From Azospirillum brasilense (GTDB lineage Bacteria > Pseudomonadota > Alphaproteobacteria > Azospirillales > Azospirillaceae), in assembly GCF_007827815.1 (NCBI RefSeq), contig NZ_VITH01000002.1, positions 372,001-436,000 of the forward strand: a stretch of DNA of 64,000 nt, in the 5' to 3' direction. The translations under genes and the position numbers were made by a program. Below are positions 26,722 through 35,431 of this stretch, one piece after another. Below the pieces are notes generated by a model. That model was not told the origin of the DNA. It saw only the letters and a list, made by a program, of their open reading frames with translations, and made no database searches. Every line of letters begins with the position of its first letter. Positions within the stretch are counted from its first letter, which is position 1.

Positions 26722-27798
26722 CTACGACCCCGGCGGCACCGGCGCATCGCCCCTGTTGGGCTCGTCCCGATTCCGGTCATCACGATTCCGGTCATCACGA
26801 TTCCAGGGGCTGCGCGGCGCCGACGCCGACGGCGGTGCGGAAACCGTTCCGGAAGTCTGCGGTCGGTTCGGGAAGGCTTCGCGGGCGATCTCCGCGATGC
26901 CGCCGATGGCGCCGATCACGTTGGCGGCCTCCAGCGGCATGAACAGCACCTTCTGGTTCGGGGCGGCGGCCACCGCGGTCAGGGCGTCGACGTAGCGCTG
27001 GGCGACGAAGTAGTTGATGGCCTGGACGTTGCCCCCGGCGATGGCGTCGGAAACCAGCCGGGTCGCCTCCGCCTCGGCCTGGGCGGAGCGCTCGCGGGCC
27101 TCGGCGTCGCGGAAGGCGGCCTCGCGCCGGCCCTCGGCCTGGAGGATGGCGGCCTGCTTGGCGCCCTCCGCCCGCAGGATGGCCGCCTGGCGCTGGCCCT
27201 CCGCCTCCAGGATGGAGGCGCGGCGGTCGCGCTCCGCCTTCATCTGGCGGGCCATGCTGTCCACAAGGTCGCGCGGCGGCTGGATGTCGCGGATCTCGAT
27301 GCGCGTCACCTTGACGCCCCACGGGCTCGTCGCCTCGTCCACCACGCCGAGCAGGCGGGCGTTGATCTGGTCGCGCTGCGACAACAGCTCGTCCAGGTCC
27401 ATCGAGCCCATGACCGTGCGGGTGTTGGTCATGGTCAGGTTGAGGATCGCCAGTTCCAGGTTGTTGACCTCGTAGGACGCCTTGGCGGCGTCGATCACCT
27501 GGAAGAAGACGACGCCGTCCGCCGTGACCATGGCGTTGTCGCGGGTGATGACCTCCTGCGAGGGCACGTCGAGCACCGTCTCCATCATGCTCTGCTTGCG
27601 CCCGATGCGGTCGACCAGCGGCAGCAGCAGGTGCAGGCCGGGCTGGAGCGTGCGGGTGTAGCGGCCGAACCGCTCCACCGTCCATTCCTGGCCCTGCGGC
27701 ACGGTCCGCACGCCCAGCAGAACCAGCGCCAGAGCGAAGATCAAGAGCGCGATGACGAAGAGCGTCAGGCCGCTGACCACCATCACCCCATCTCCCAT
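26722..27798 (-). CDS. SPFH/band 7 family protein (QmcA/stomatin-like)
   Basis: A 358-residue protein with one N-terminal membrane helix (about 8-28), a band 7 domain (35-200), and an Ala/Glu/Arg-rich coiled coil (200-255) with repeated ILxAEGxRQAA units. The C-terminal tail is Pro/Ser-rich and ends in RNRDD repeats encoded by a 15-bp tandem DNA repeat. The start MGDG was chosen for its AGGAGG site. It sits between the AI-2E and NfeD genes, an apparent operon. Confidence 0.92.
   Translation of the reverse strand: MGDGVMVVSGLTLFVIALLIFALALVLLGVRTVPQGQEWTVERFGRYTRTLQPGLHLLLPLVDRIGRKQSMMETVLDVPSQEVITRDNAMVTADGVVFFQVIDAAKASYEVNNLELAILNLTMTNTRTVMGSMDLDELLSQRDQINARLLGVVDEATSPWGVKVTRIEIRDIQPPRDLVDSMARQMKAERDRRASILEAEGQRQAAILRAEGAKQAAILQAEGRREAAFRDAEARERSAQAEAEATRLVSDAIAGGNVQAINYFVAQRYVDALTAVAAAPNQKVLFMPLEAANVIGAIGGIAEIAREAFPNRPQTSGTVSAPPSASAPRSPWNRDDRNRDDRNRDEPNRGDAPVPPGS
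26769..26798. repeat. two tandem 15-bp units in the SPFH gene
   Basis: GATTCCGGTCATCAC occurs twice in a row and a third partial copy follows. It encodes the NRDDR repeat of the SPFH protein tail, so copy number could vary without a frameshift. Confidence 0.8.
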
Positions 27799-27858
27799 CC
27801 GGTCGTTTCCTCCTTCCGACCATGCCACGGCCGCGCCGTCCCGGCCAGAGCCGCAGCG

Positions 27859-28971
27859 TCAGCCCAGCAGGGCGCCGACAGGTTTCAGCGGCTCGTGCGC
27901 GTCGAACAGGATCTTCAGAATCGCCAGGATCGGCACCGCCAGCAGGGCGCCGGGGATGCCCCACATCCAGCCCCAGAACAGGATGGACACGAACACCGCG
28001 ATGGGGTTCAGCGCCAGCCGCCGCCCGACGATCATCGGGGTCAGGAAGTTGCCCTCCATCATCGTCAGCGCCACGAAGGTCAGCGGCGGCCCGAAGATGT
28101 GCAGCCCCCCGTCGAAGGTGAGCGCCGAGACCAGGAACAGAACCGCCGTCATCACCGCCGGCCCGATGAAGGGGACGTAGTTGATGAGGCCGGCGAGCGT
28201 TCCCCACAGCGCCGCGTTGGGCACCCCCCACAGCCACATCGCCAGCGCCGTCGCCAGGCCGAGCCCGATGTTGATGACCGTGATGGTCGCCAGATAGGCG
28301 GCGATGTTCTGCTGCACCGTGGCGGCGACCATGGCGTAATGCACGCGGTCGTCGACGTCGCGCATCGTGCCGATCAGCGCCTCCAGGCTCTGCCGGCCGC
28401 GGGCCAGGAAGAAATAGAGAAGCACCAGAAGGATCACCACGTTGGCGATCACCGCCTCCGCCTGGTGCAGCACCTGCTCGGCCAGCGACGGGCCGCGCAC
28501 CACCACTTCCCGCGCCGCGCCGTTGCGGTCGGAGGCCATCTGCTCGATCTGGCGGGAGGCCTCCCGGGCGCGGTCGATCCCCTCGCGAATGTCGCCCAGC
28601 TTGAATTCCAGTTCATGGACCACGCGGGGCATCCGGTTGACCCATTCGGTGGCCGGGGTTGTCAGCGTGTAGATGGCCCCCAGCCCGGCGGACATCACCA
28701 GGAGCACCACCACCGCCGCGCCCAGCGCCTCCGGCAGGCCGAGCCGATAGAGGCCGCGCACGCAGGGCCGCAGCAGCAGGCTGAGGATCAACGCCAGCAT
28801 GATCGGCAGCAGCACGTCGCGCCCGAAATACAGCGTGAACAGCAGCGCGATGACGAACAGACCCACCACGGCCACCCGCACCGGGTCGCGGGGATTCCGG
28901 GCCGGGGGCAGGGGCTCGGTCACCGGCTCCGGCGGCGGGGTGAGGGGCGGATCGATCGTGCGGTCGCTCAT
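27859..28971 (-). CDS. AI-2E family transporter (PerM/TqsA type)
   Basis: A 370-residue inner-membrane protein with about eight helices in the pattern of the AI-2E superfamily. A proline-rich cytoplasmic start (1-30) is followed by a pair of helices, a soluble segment (about 95-165) and the conserved C-terminal helices with YVPFIGP and the PIAVFVSILFWGWMWGI block. Some members export autoinducer-2 and others are sodium/proton antiporters; this one cannot be assigned. Start at ATG 28971. First gene of the AI-2E/SPFH/NfeD minus-strand run. Confidence 0.87.
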   Translation of the reverse strand: MSDRTIDPPLTPPPEPVTEPLPPARNPRDPVRVAVVGLFVIALLFTLYFGRDVLLPIMLALILSLLLRPCVRGLYRLGLPEALGAAVVVLLVMSAGLGAIYTLTTPATEWVNRMPRVVHELEFKLGDIREGIDRAREASRQIEQMASDRNGAAREVVVRGPSLAEQVLHQAEAVIANVVILLVLLYFFLARGRQSLEALIGTMRDVDDRVHYAMVAATVQQNIAAYLATITVINIGLGLATALAMWLWGVPNAALWGTLAGLINYVPFIGPAVMTAVLFLVSALTFDGGLHIFGPPLTFVALTMMEGNFLTPMIVGRRLALNPIAVFVSILFWGWMWGIPGALLAVPILAILKILFDAHEPLKPVGALLG

Positions 28972-29098
28972 CGGGGGCAGGCACTCCGGGAGTAGCGGGC
29001 CGGGGGACGCTTGACGGCGCCGGACCCCCGCCCGATTTAGGGGTATTCCAGGACCGCGCCCACGCGGCCCCGCTTCGCGATGACCGGAGTTCCACGAG

Positions 29099-29632
29099 AT
29101 GCGCAGCCCGTTCCCTTCGATAAACGTTCGCCGCGGCCTGATGGTCCTGGCGCTATCCGTGCTGCCACCGATGGCCGCCTCCACCGCTGCTTTGGCCGAG
29201 GACGCCGTCGTCGGGCGTTTCTCCAACGACTGGACCGGCAACGGGCTTCAGGTGCAGGCGATCGAGGATCCGAAGGTAAAGGGAATCACCTGCCATCTGG
29301 TGGATTTCGACCGCAGCGTGCTCGACCGGCTGACCAAGGGGAACTGGTTCGAGGACCCGTCCAACGCTTCCATCGCCTGTCGGCGCACCGGGCCGCTGGT
29401 GATCGGCGACATCGAGCTGTCGCAGAAGGGCGAGGAGGTCTTTTCCGAGCGCAAGAGCCTGGTCTTCAAGTCCATCGCCATCCGCCGCATCTACGATCGG
29501 GTGAACGACACGCTGATCTACGTCGTCTACAGCCGGCAGGTGAAGGACGCCTCGGCGAAGATGGCCATCTCCAGCGTGCCGCTGATCGACACGAACCCCC
29601 AGTGGGAAAAGGGTAAACCTCCCGTGAAATGA
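29099..29632 (+). CDS. creA: CreA family periplasmic protein
   Basis: A 177-residue protein with an N-terminal signal peptide (cleavage likely after STAALA, near residue 33). The CreA domain includes VGRFSNDWTGN, GITCHLVDF and the IACRRTGPL segment, with two cysteines that could form a disulfide. The family is conserved but uncharacterised. It is divergent from the AI-2E operon, separated by 127 bases. Confidence 0.92.
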   Translation: MRSPFPSINVRRGLMVLALSVLPPMAASTAALAEDAVVGRFSNDWTGNGLQVQAIEDPKVKGITCHLVDFDRSVLDRLTKGNWFEDPSNASIACRRTGPLVIGDIELSQKGEEVFSERKSLVFKSIAIRRIYDRVNDTLIYVVYSRQVKDASAKMAISSVPLIDTNPQWEKGKPPVK

Positions 29633-29677
29633 TCGGATGGCTTGCAATCGGGCGGGCGCGGCGCCATCATCAGGCTT

Positions 29678-29709
29678 GGGAGGCAGGGGCCGTAATCCCC
29701 CGCCTCCCG
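29678..29709. terminator. GC-rich hairpin between creA and the small peptide gene
   Basis: Arms GGGAGGCAGGGG and CCCCCGCCTCCC pair with one bulge over a 7-base loop. It follows both the creA stop (plus) and the 25-residue peptide gene (minus) and is probably a shared terminator. A T-run is missing, as often in GC-rich genomes. Confidence 0.5.
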
Positions 29710-29715
29710 GCCCGA

Positions 29716-29793
29716 TCACTGCCGGTTCAGAAGATCAAGGATCGCCTTGACGATCTGGAGCAGCAGGATCAGGAGACCGAGGATTTCCTTCAT
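29716..29793 (-). CDS. 25-residue hydrophobic amphipathic peptide gene
   Basis: Encodes MKEILGLLILLLQIVKAILD followed by LLNRQ. It is a single amphipathic or membrane-inserting helix of almost only Leu and Ile, with charged residues at both ends. GAGGAGG lies about 9 bases before the ATG and GGAGG directly before it, which is unusually strong for such a short frame. It lies 160 bases downstream of the AbrB-type permease gene on the same strand, and the region between carries a 9-bp perfect hairpin (29820-29841). It resembles bacterial small membrane proteins or type I toxin peptides in size and composition only. No homology is claimed. Confidence 0.5.
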   Translation of the reverse strand: MKEILGLLILLLQIVKAILDLLNRQ

Positions 29794-29819
29794 CCTCCGA
29801 GCCTCCTCGTTGAGCGGCG

Positions 29820-29841
29820 GGGTGATGGCCACCCATCACCC
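29820..29841. promoter_or_regulatory. 9-bp perfect inverted repeat upstream of the peptide gene
   Basis: GGGTGATGG and CCATCACCC face each other across four bases. It lies between the AbrB-type gene and the peptide gene. It could terminate the permease transcript or act as an operator for the peptide. Confidence 0.45.
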
Positions 29842-29952
29842 GTCCGCGCCTCCACCTCGCACGGGGCGCGGGATGGGCACAATGGAAACTCCACACATGC
29901 GCGTGCGGCGGATTGGCCGGCCGGGATTGATCGCCGGTTCGGCAGCGACTCG

Positions 29953-31014
29953 TCAGGCTTGGCCGCGGCGGGACCGCCACTTGCGCCACAGCAGGTAGAC
30001 ACCGGGCGCCAGCGTCACGATCAGGATGATGCGCACCATGTGGTGGGTGGCGACCAGCGCCACGTCGATGTTCAGCGCCAGCGCGACCAGCGTCATCTCG
30101 GCCAGCCCGCCCGGCGCGAAGGCGAGGATCAGCGCGGCCAGCCCCAGCCCCGTCGCCTCGTCGACCATCCAGGCCGCCGCCGTGGTGACCAGCAGCATCA
30201 GCCCGGTGAGGCCCAGCGCGGTCAGCCCGTCGCGCCCGATGCGGCGGATGTTCAGCCCGGTGAAGCGGCACCCCAGCGACGCGCCGATCACCACCTGGGC
30301 GGCGGCGACCAGCACACCCGGCGGCTTGCCCTCGGTCAGGCCGGCGAGGTGGATCGCGGCGGACAGCAGCATTGGCCCGACGATCTGGGCGGCGGGAATC
30401 CGCAGCAGCTTCGCCAGGGGGTAGCCCAGCGCGCAGGCGGACAGCAGCGCCACGTCCAGCGGGGCGAGCGACAGCAGGGGCGGGCCGAGCGTGCCGCGCC
30501 GCGACGGGTCGTAGAGGCCCAGCGCCTGGAAGGCGAAGGGGATCACCAGGACCACCAGCATCACCCGCAGCGCGTGGGACAGCGCCATGGTCCGGCTGTC
30601 GCCGCCCATCTGGGTGCCGACCATCACCATCTCGTTCAGCCCGCCGGGGGTAGCGGTGAAGAAGGATGTGGGCGGGTCCAGCCGGGCCGCGCGGCGCAGG
30701 TACTGTACGCCCAGCGTGGTCGCCAGCACGAGATAGACGGCCAGCGCGCTCAGCGACAGGCTCCATTCGCCGAGCCGCCCCAGGATGTCCGGGGTGAAGC
30801 CGCTGCCCAGCATCACGCCGAGGATCATGATCATGGCGTTGCGCAGCGGCTTCGGCACATGCAGCGCGACGCCGGCCATGGCGGCGACCGTGGTGGCGGT
30901 CATGGCGCCGATCATCCAGGCCAGCGGCAGGTGGAAATAGCTGAACAGCGCGCCCCCCGCCGTTCCCAGCGCGAGGGCGAGCGCGACGGGCCGGAGCCCC
31001 GGTCCGATGGTCAT
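29953..31014 (-). CDS. AbrB-family membrane protein (PF05145 type)
   Basis: A 353-residue polytopic protein with about ten helices arranged as two internal repeats. The conserved PGG motifs (TATPGGLNEMVMVG and AFAPGGLAEMTLVA) occur once in each half, as in this family. Members are labelled putative ammonia monooxygenase or AbrB regulator in databases, but both names are misleading; a transport role is more likely. It follows the AstE-like gene by 19 bases on the same strand, so it may export or import that enzyme's product or substrate (inference). Confidence 0.85.
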   Translation of the reverse strand: MTIGPGLRPVALALALGTAGGALFSYFHLPLAWMIGAMTATTVAAMAGVALHVPKPLRNAMIMILGVMLGSGFTPDILGRLGEWSLSLSALAVYLVLATTLGVQYLRRAARLDPPTSFFTATPGGLNEMVMVGTQMGGDSRTMALSHALRVMLVVLVIPFAFQALGLYDPSRRGTLGPPLLSLAPLDVALLSACALGYPLAKLLRIPAAQIVGPMLLSAAIHLAGLTEGKPPGVLVAAAQVVIGASLGCRFTGLNIRRIGRDGLTALGLTGLMLLVTTAAAWMVDEATGLGLAALILAFAPGGLAEMTLVALALNIDVALVATHHMVRIILIVTLAPGVYLLWRKWRSRRGQA

Positions 31015-31033
31015 GCCGCCCGCTGTGTCCGGT

Positions 31034-31984
31034 TCACGGAACGATCCGACCCAGCCGGACGGCGGTCTGCCCGGTTTTGGGGCGCCGGGCCGGCATGATC
31101 AGCACGCAGTCGTCGTAGGGCGTCACGACCGGACGGTCGCCGTCGCGGCCGAGGACCGTTCCGGCGCGGGGAATGATCTCCATCCCCACATAGGGCTGGT
31201 CGAAGAAGAACTCGTCGGTTTCCGCGGTCACCGCTTCGGTCACCTCGACGGTGCGCAGCGGATCGGGGTGGCGGCGGATGTGGCGGTCGGCCAGCGACGG
31301 GGCGATCATCTCCTGGGCGAGCAGGAAACGCATGGCGCTTTCCAGGGCCACCAGCGCCGTCTCGTTCCGCCAGTGCTGGCCGCATTCGACCAGGATGGCG
31401 GTGCGCCGCCCGTCCGCTGCGGCGAAGTCCGCGTAATCGATCACCCGCCGCCCCGCCGCGTGCCCCTCGTCCGCGACGATCCAGGCCGGATAGCCGAGCC
31501 GGAGGGCCAGGGCGCGGGCGCGGTCGGTCCGCCCGCACAGCGTCAGGGGCGGCGTGTCCGCCGTCATGGAATGCAGATCGAGGATGACGTCCGCGGCGTC
31601 GAACACCGGGCGGAGCTGCCGGGCGCGGCGCAGTTCCGCGCTGTCGCGTGGGCCGTCCAGAACCTCCGGCGACCAGACGCGGTTCATGTCCTCATCGACG
31701 AAGCGGGAAGCGTAGGGGCGCTCGGCGTCGAAGCCTTGGTAGGCGGCGGTGTTGGCGAAGGCCAGGGTCAGCCGTCCGCGGGTGGGGCGGACGCCCAGCC
31801 GGAACAGCCGGTCCATCGCCACCGCCCCGCCGATCTCGTTGCCGTGGATCAGCGACACGATGACGGCGTGGGGGCCGGGACGACCGGACTCCAGCGTCGT
31901 GACGTGGTCGATGCCGGTGTTGCCGCGGCGGTAGGGGCCGATGTCCGGCGGCGTCAATTCAATCGGTGGCAGGGATTCGGTCAA
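31034..31984 (-). CDS. succinylglutamate desuccinylase/aspartoacylase-like zinc hydrolase
   Basis: M14-type metallohydrolase of the AstE/AspA family, about 316 residues. Zinc ligands HGNE in SLIHGNEIGG and a later His in LDLHSMT are present, and the general-base Glu is likely the one in AILVECGQH. A C-terminal beta domain follows. The start is uncertain: a TTG at 31984 with an AAAGGCGA site gives a family-like N-terminus, while an upstream ATG at 32077 adds 31 unlikely residues. The acyl-amino-acid substrate is not known. Confidence 0.82.
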   Translation of the reverse strand: MTESLPPIELTPPDIGPYRRGNTGIDHVTTLESGRPGPHAVIVSLIHGNEIGGAVAMDRLFRLGVRPTRGRLTLAFANTAAYQGFDAERPYASRFVDEDMNRVWSPEVLDGPRDSAELRRARQLRPVFDAADVILDLHSMTADTPPLTLCGRTDRARALALRLGYPAWIVADEGHAAGRRVIDYADFAAADGRRTAILVECGQHWRNETALVALESAMRFLLAQEMIAPSLADRHIRRHPDPLRTVEVTEAVTAETDEFFFDQPYVGMEIIPRAGTVLGRDGDRPVVTPYDDCVLIMPARRPKTGQTAVRLGRIVP

Positions 31985-32240
31985 GCGGATATCGCCTTTG
32001 CGGGTCTGGCCGGTGCCGGGCGCTGTCGCTGAATGGTCAGTATGGCGGAGAGTCCGGCGCCGCGCCAGCCCCACCATTTCCCCGGCCGATCATGTCCTTT
32101 GCCTTACCGGTGTATGACGGTTTTTGGTCGACGGGCACCCGGCCATCGTCTATACCCGAATCCATCCGCCGCAGCGCCCTGCTATGCCATCCGGGCAGGC
32201 ACCCTGGCGCGTCGGAGCCGTTGGTACACCGGGGTCAGCC

Positions 32241-33107
32241 ATGAGTTTCGTGATCGAGGACGTGCTCGTCCGCAACGATCCGATCGTCCCGCGCCTGCCG
32301 GTGTTCTTCGATTCACCGCACAGCGGCACCGTCTACCCGCGCGATTTCGCCTTCGTCTGCCCGCTGTCCACCCTGCGGCAGGCCGAGGACACCCATGTGG
32401 ACGAGCTGTTCGCCCACGCGCCGGAGCATGGCGCGACCCTGCTCTGCGCCCTGTTCCCGCGCACCTACATCGACGCGAACCGGGCCATCGACGACATCGA
32501 CCCGGGGCTTCTCGACGGGCGCTGGCCGGAGCCGTTGCGCCCGACGGAGAAGAGCGCCGCGGGCATGGGGCTGATCCGCACGCTGTGCCGTCCGGGGATG
32601 CCGCTCTACGACGGGCGGCTGTCGGTGGCCGAGGTGGCGGAGCGCATCGACCGTTACTACCGGCCCTATCATTTCCAGGTCGCCAGCGTGATGAACGATC
32701 TGGCCGCGCGCTTCGGCGCCGTCTGGCACGTCGACTGCCATTCCATGCCCTCAGCGGTCGGGCCGGCGGCGGCGCACAAGCTGGGCATGGATTTCGTACT
32801 GGGCGACCGCGACGGCACCACCTGCGAGCCGGGCTTCACCGCCCTGGTGGAGAAGGTTCTGATCGGGCTTGGCTACAAGGTCGCGCGGAACCATCCCTTC
32901 AAGGGCGTCGAGCTGGTGTCGCGCCATTCCAATCCGGCGCGGGGCCGCCATTCCCTCCAGCTCGAAATCAACCGGCGTCTCTACATGAACGAGGAGACCT
33001 TGGAGCGGAACGAGGGTTTCGCCCAGCTCCAGGCCGACCTGACCACGCTGACCCGGCGCATCTGCGCCCACGCGCAGGCCAGCACCGCTCGCCGCGCTGC
33101 CGAGTAA
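32241..33107 (+). CDS. N-formylglutamate amidohydrolase-like protein
   Basis: A 288-residue member of the HutG/N-formylglutamate deformylase family (PF05013). Diagnostic segments are DSPHSGTVYP near residue 22, DTHVDELF, DANRAIDDID and VDCHSMPS, which contain the metal-binding His and Asp residues. No histidine-degradation genes are nearby, so the true substrate may be another N-acyl amino acid. The start was placed at MSFVIED; an upstream ATG would read through a sequence with poor coding character. It is divergent from the AstE-like gene. Confidence 0.87.
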   Translation: MSFVIEDVLVRNDPIVPRLPVFFDSPHSGTVYPRDFAFVCPLSTLRQAEDTHVDELFAHAPEHGATLLCALFPRTYIDANRAIDDIDPGLLDGRWPEPLRPTEKSAAGMGLIRTLCRPGMPLYDGRLSVAEVAERIDRYYRPYHFQVASVMNDLAARFGAVWHVDCHSMPSAVGPAAAHKLGMDFVLGDRDGTTCEPGFTALVEKVLIGLGYKVARNHPFKGVELVSRHSNPARGRHSLQLEINRRLYMNEETLERNEGFAQLQADLTTLTRRICAHAQASTARRAAE

Positions 33108-33131
33108 CGTCCCAGCCGGGAACGGGCGCGG

Positions 33132-33980
33132 TTACGGCGAGAACTGCTCCTTGAGGATCCGCTCCTCGAAGTTCAGTTCCGGGTCGAACAGCAGGGTCAG
33201 CGCGACATCGCGCGCTTCTTCCACATCGACGCGGATGACCTCGCGCACCTCGGTCGAATCGGCCACGGCGCTGACCGGGCGCTTGACCTCTTCCAGGATG
33301 TCCACGGTGATCTTGGAGCTGTGCGGCAGCAGCGCACCGCGCCAGCGCCGCGGCCGGAAGGAGCTGATGGGCGTCAGCGCCAGCACCCCGGCGCCCAGCG
33401 GGATGATCGGCCCGTGGGCCGACAGGTTGTATGCGGTGCTTCCGGCGGGGGTGGCGACCAGCACGCCGTCGCAGATCAGCTCCGGCAGGCGGACGACGCC
33501 GTCCACGGTGATGCGCAGCTTCGAGGCCTGCCGCGTCTCGCGCAGCATCGACACCTCGTTGATGCCCAGCGCCTCCACCTGATCGCCGTTGCAGCGGGTG
33601 GCCCTCATGCGCAGGGGGTGCAGCGTGACGCTCTGGGCGCTGGCCAGCCGCTCGGCCAGCTCGTCCTCGCGGAAGACGTTCAGCAGGAAGCCGACCGAAC
33701 CGCGGTTCATGCCGTAGACCGGCGGCGGGTTGTGCCCGTCGCGCTTCAGCGCGCGGTGCAGCGTCTCCAACAGGAAGCCGTCGCCGCCCAGCGCCACCAC
33801 GACGTCGGCGTCCTCCAGCGGCGCGTTGCCGTAGCGGTGGACCAGCCGGGTGCGCGCCCGCATCGCCTCTTCCGTGTTCGCCGCGCAGAAGGCGATGCGG
33901 AGGTCGGCGGGCTTGCGGGGATCGGGCGCCAGCGGGTCCAGGGTCGGATCGGCGGGCAGCTTGGCGGCGGTTTCGGTCAT
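33132..33980 (-). CDS. nadK: NAD kinase
   Basis: Makes NADP from NAD and ATP or polyphosphate. 282 residues, with the GGDG motif ([15 protein letters not shown]) near residue 68. The NE/D substrate-binding segment is in GINEVSM, and the glycine-rich [16 protein letters not shown] block is present. A C-terminal [11 protein letters not shown] tail is typical of alphaproteobacterial forms. It begins with MTETAAK after an ordinary gap and is convergent with the HutG-like gene. Confidence 0.95.
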   Translation of the reverse strand: MTETAAKLPADPTLDPLAPDPRKPADLRIAFCAANTEEAMRARTRLVHRYGNAPLEDADVVVALGGDGFLLETLHRALKRDGHNPPPVYGMNRGSVGFLLNVFREDELAERLASAQSVTLHPLRMRATRCNGDQVEALGINEVSMLRETRQASKLRITVDGVVRLPELICDGVLVATPAGSTAYNLSAHGPIIPLGAGVLALTPISSFRPRRWRGALLPHSSKITVDILEEVKRPVSAVADSTEVREVIRVDVEEARDVALTLLFDPELNFEERILKEQFSP

Positions 33981-34056
33981 GTCACGGGGACCATAGCGCA
34001 GAGTGCCCGGTTGCAGAAGGCCGCTTCGGTCGACGGGCGGGGCCGTCGCACTTCAT

Positions 34057-34190
34057 GTCCCTCTCCCGCCCCGGGAGAAGGTCAGGGTGAAGGGGGTGAG
34101 CTTTTGCCGAACGCACCACCACGTGCAACCCCTTCACCCACCCCACGCCTGCGGCGTGGGTCCCCTCCCTCTCCCCAGAGGGGCGAGGGC
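34057..34190. repeat. complex of GC-rich inverted repeats, copy C
   Basis: The 227-base gap between moaA and nadK contains several nested palindromes. GGGTGAAGGGG (34085-34095) pairs with 34129-34139, and CCCACGCC-TGC-GGCGTGGG lies at 34142-34160. Outer CCCTCTCCC/GGGAGA arms resemble the elements at 11601 and 13339. It probably ends moaA transcription and may stabilise RNA. Confidence 0.6.
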
Positions 34191-34207
34191 GCTCGGCTGC
34201 GGGCGGA

Positions 34208-35233
34208 TCATCCGCCGGTCACGCTCATGTGGCGGGGGACCGCCGGGCCCTGGTGGCGGCGGTCGATGATGAAGTCGTGGCCCTTGGGCTTGCGGGCGAT
34301 GGCGTCGCGCACCGTCTGGACCAGCAGCCCGTCGTCGTCGCTGAGGCGAAGCGGGGTGCGCAGGTCGGCGGCGTCCTCCTGGCCCAGGCACATGTAGAGG
34401 GTGCCGGTGCAGGTCAGCCGCACGCGGTTGCAGCTTTCGCAGAAATTGTGGGTCAGCGGCGTGATGAAGCCGATGCGCCCGCCGGTCTCCGCCACCCGCA
34501 CATAGCGGGCCGGGCCGCCGGTGCGGTAGTCGATCTCGTCCAGGGTCCAGCGCTTGGCCAGCTCCGCCCGGACGAGGCTGAGCGGCAGATACTGGTCGAG
34601 CCGCGCCTCGTCGCCGATCTCGCCCATCGGCATGACCTCGATGAAGGTCAGATCGAAGCCCTGCTCGCCACACCAGCCGACCAGCCGGTGAAACTCGTCG
34701 TCATTCACGCCCTTCAGCGCGACCGTGTTGATCTTGACCTGGAGCCCCGCCTCCTTGGCGGCCTGGAGCCCGCCCAGAACCTTGTCCAGCCGGCCCCAGC
34801 GGGTGATCGCCTGGAACTTGTGGGGGTCCAGCGTGTCGAGCGACACGTTGATCCGGCGCACGCCGGCCTCCGCCAGATCCCCGGCGTACTTGAACAGCAT
34901 GTTGCCGTTGGTGGTCAGCGTCAGCTCGTCCAGGTCGCCGGCCTTCACGTGGCGGCCCAGGCTGTGGATCAGCTCGTGGATGCCCTTGCGGACCAGCGGC
35001 TCGCCGCCGGTCAGCCGCAGCTTGCGGGTGCCCAGCTTGACGAAGGCCGAGCAGACGCGGTCGATCTCCTCCAGCGTCAGCACCTCCGCCTTGGGCAGGA
35101 AGCTCATGTCCTCCGCCATGCAGTAGACGCAGCGGAGGTCGCAGCGGTCGGTGACGGACACGCGCAGATAGCTGACGGTGCGCCCGAACGGATCGACGAG
35201 CGGGGCGGCGGCGGTCGGCGGAACGGTCGTCAT
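34208..35233 (-). CDS. moaA: GTP 3',8-cyclase MoaA
   Basis: Radical-SAM enzyme for the first step of molybdenum cofactor synthesis. The 341-residue product has the N-terminal cluster CDLRCVYC, the C-terminal second cluster FCESC...C, and the terminal double glycine (SVTGG) needed for GTP binding and activity. The start MTTVPP was selected because a GGGGAG site precedes it; an in-frame ATG 33 bases earlier is possible. Other moa genes are not in the window. A molybdoenzyme link to the adjacent multi-cluster protein is conceivable but not shown. Confidence 0.95.
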   Translation of the reverse strand: MTTVPPTAAAPLVDPFGRTVSYLRVSVTDRCDLRCVYCMAEDMSFLPKAEVLTLEEIDRVCSAFVKLGTRKLRLTGGEPLVRKGIHELIHSLGRHVKAGDLDELTLTTNGNMLFKYAGDLAEAGVRRINVSLDTLDPHKFQAITRWGRLDKVLGGLQAAKEAGLQVKINTVALKGVNDDEFHRLVGWCGEQGFDLTFIEVMPMGEIGDEARLDQYLPLSLVRAELAKRWTLDEIDYRTGGPARYVRVAETGGRIGFITPLTHNFCESCNRVRLTCTGTLYMCLGQEDAADLRTPLRLSDDDGLLVQTVRDAIARKPKGHDFIIDRRHQGPAVPRHMSVTGG

Positions 35234-35431
35234 CGTCAGGCTTCTCCCCAGGGGGGTCCGTGTCATGCGGTCCGGATCGCGATTATGACCCCGAATCCGG
35301 TTCTGATATATAGGTTTGCGTTGCGGCTTTTTCGCCACCTGGAATTTCGGGGGCAGGAAACCACGCCACGCGACGCCGGAGCTTGACGGGGATCAAGTCG
35401 CGGCGCCGCTCGGTGCGAGGCGTCCGGCCGG

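Noticed and set aside
29953..31014. AbrB-like gene as an ammonia monooxygenase or DNA-binding regulator
   Set aside because: It is a polytopic membrane protein; both database names are historical and not supported by motifs.
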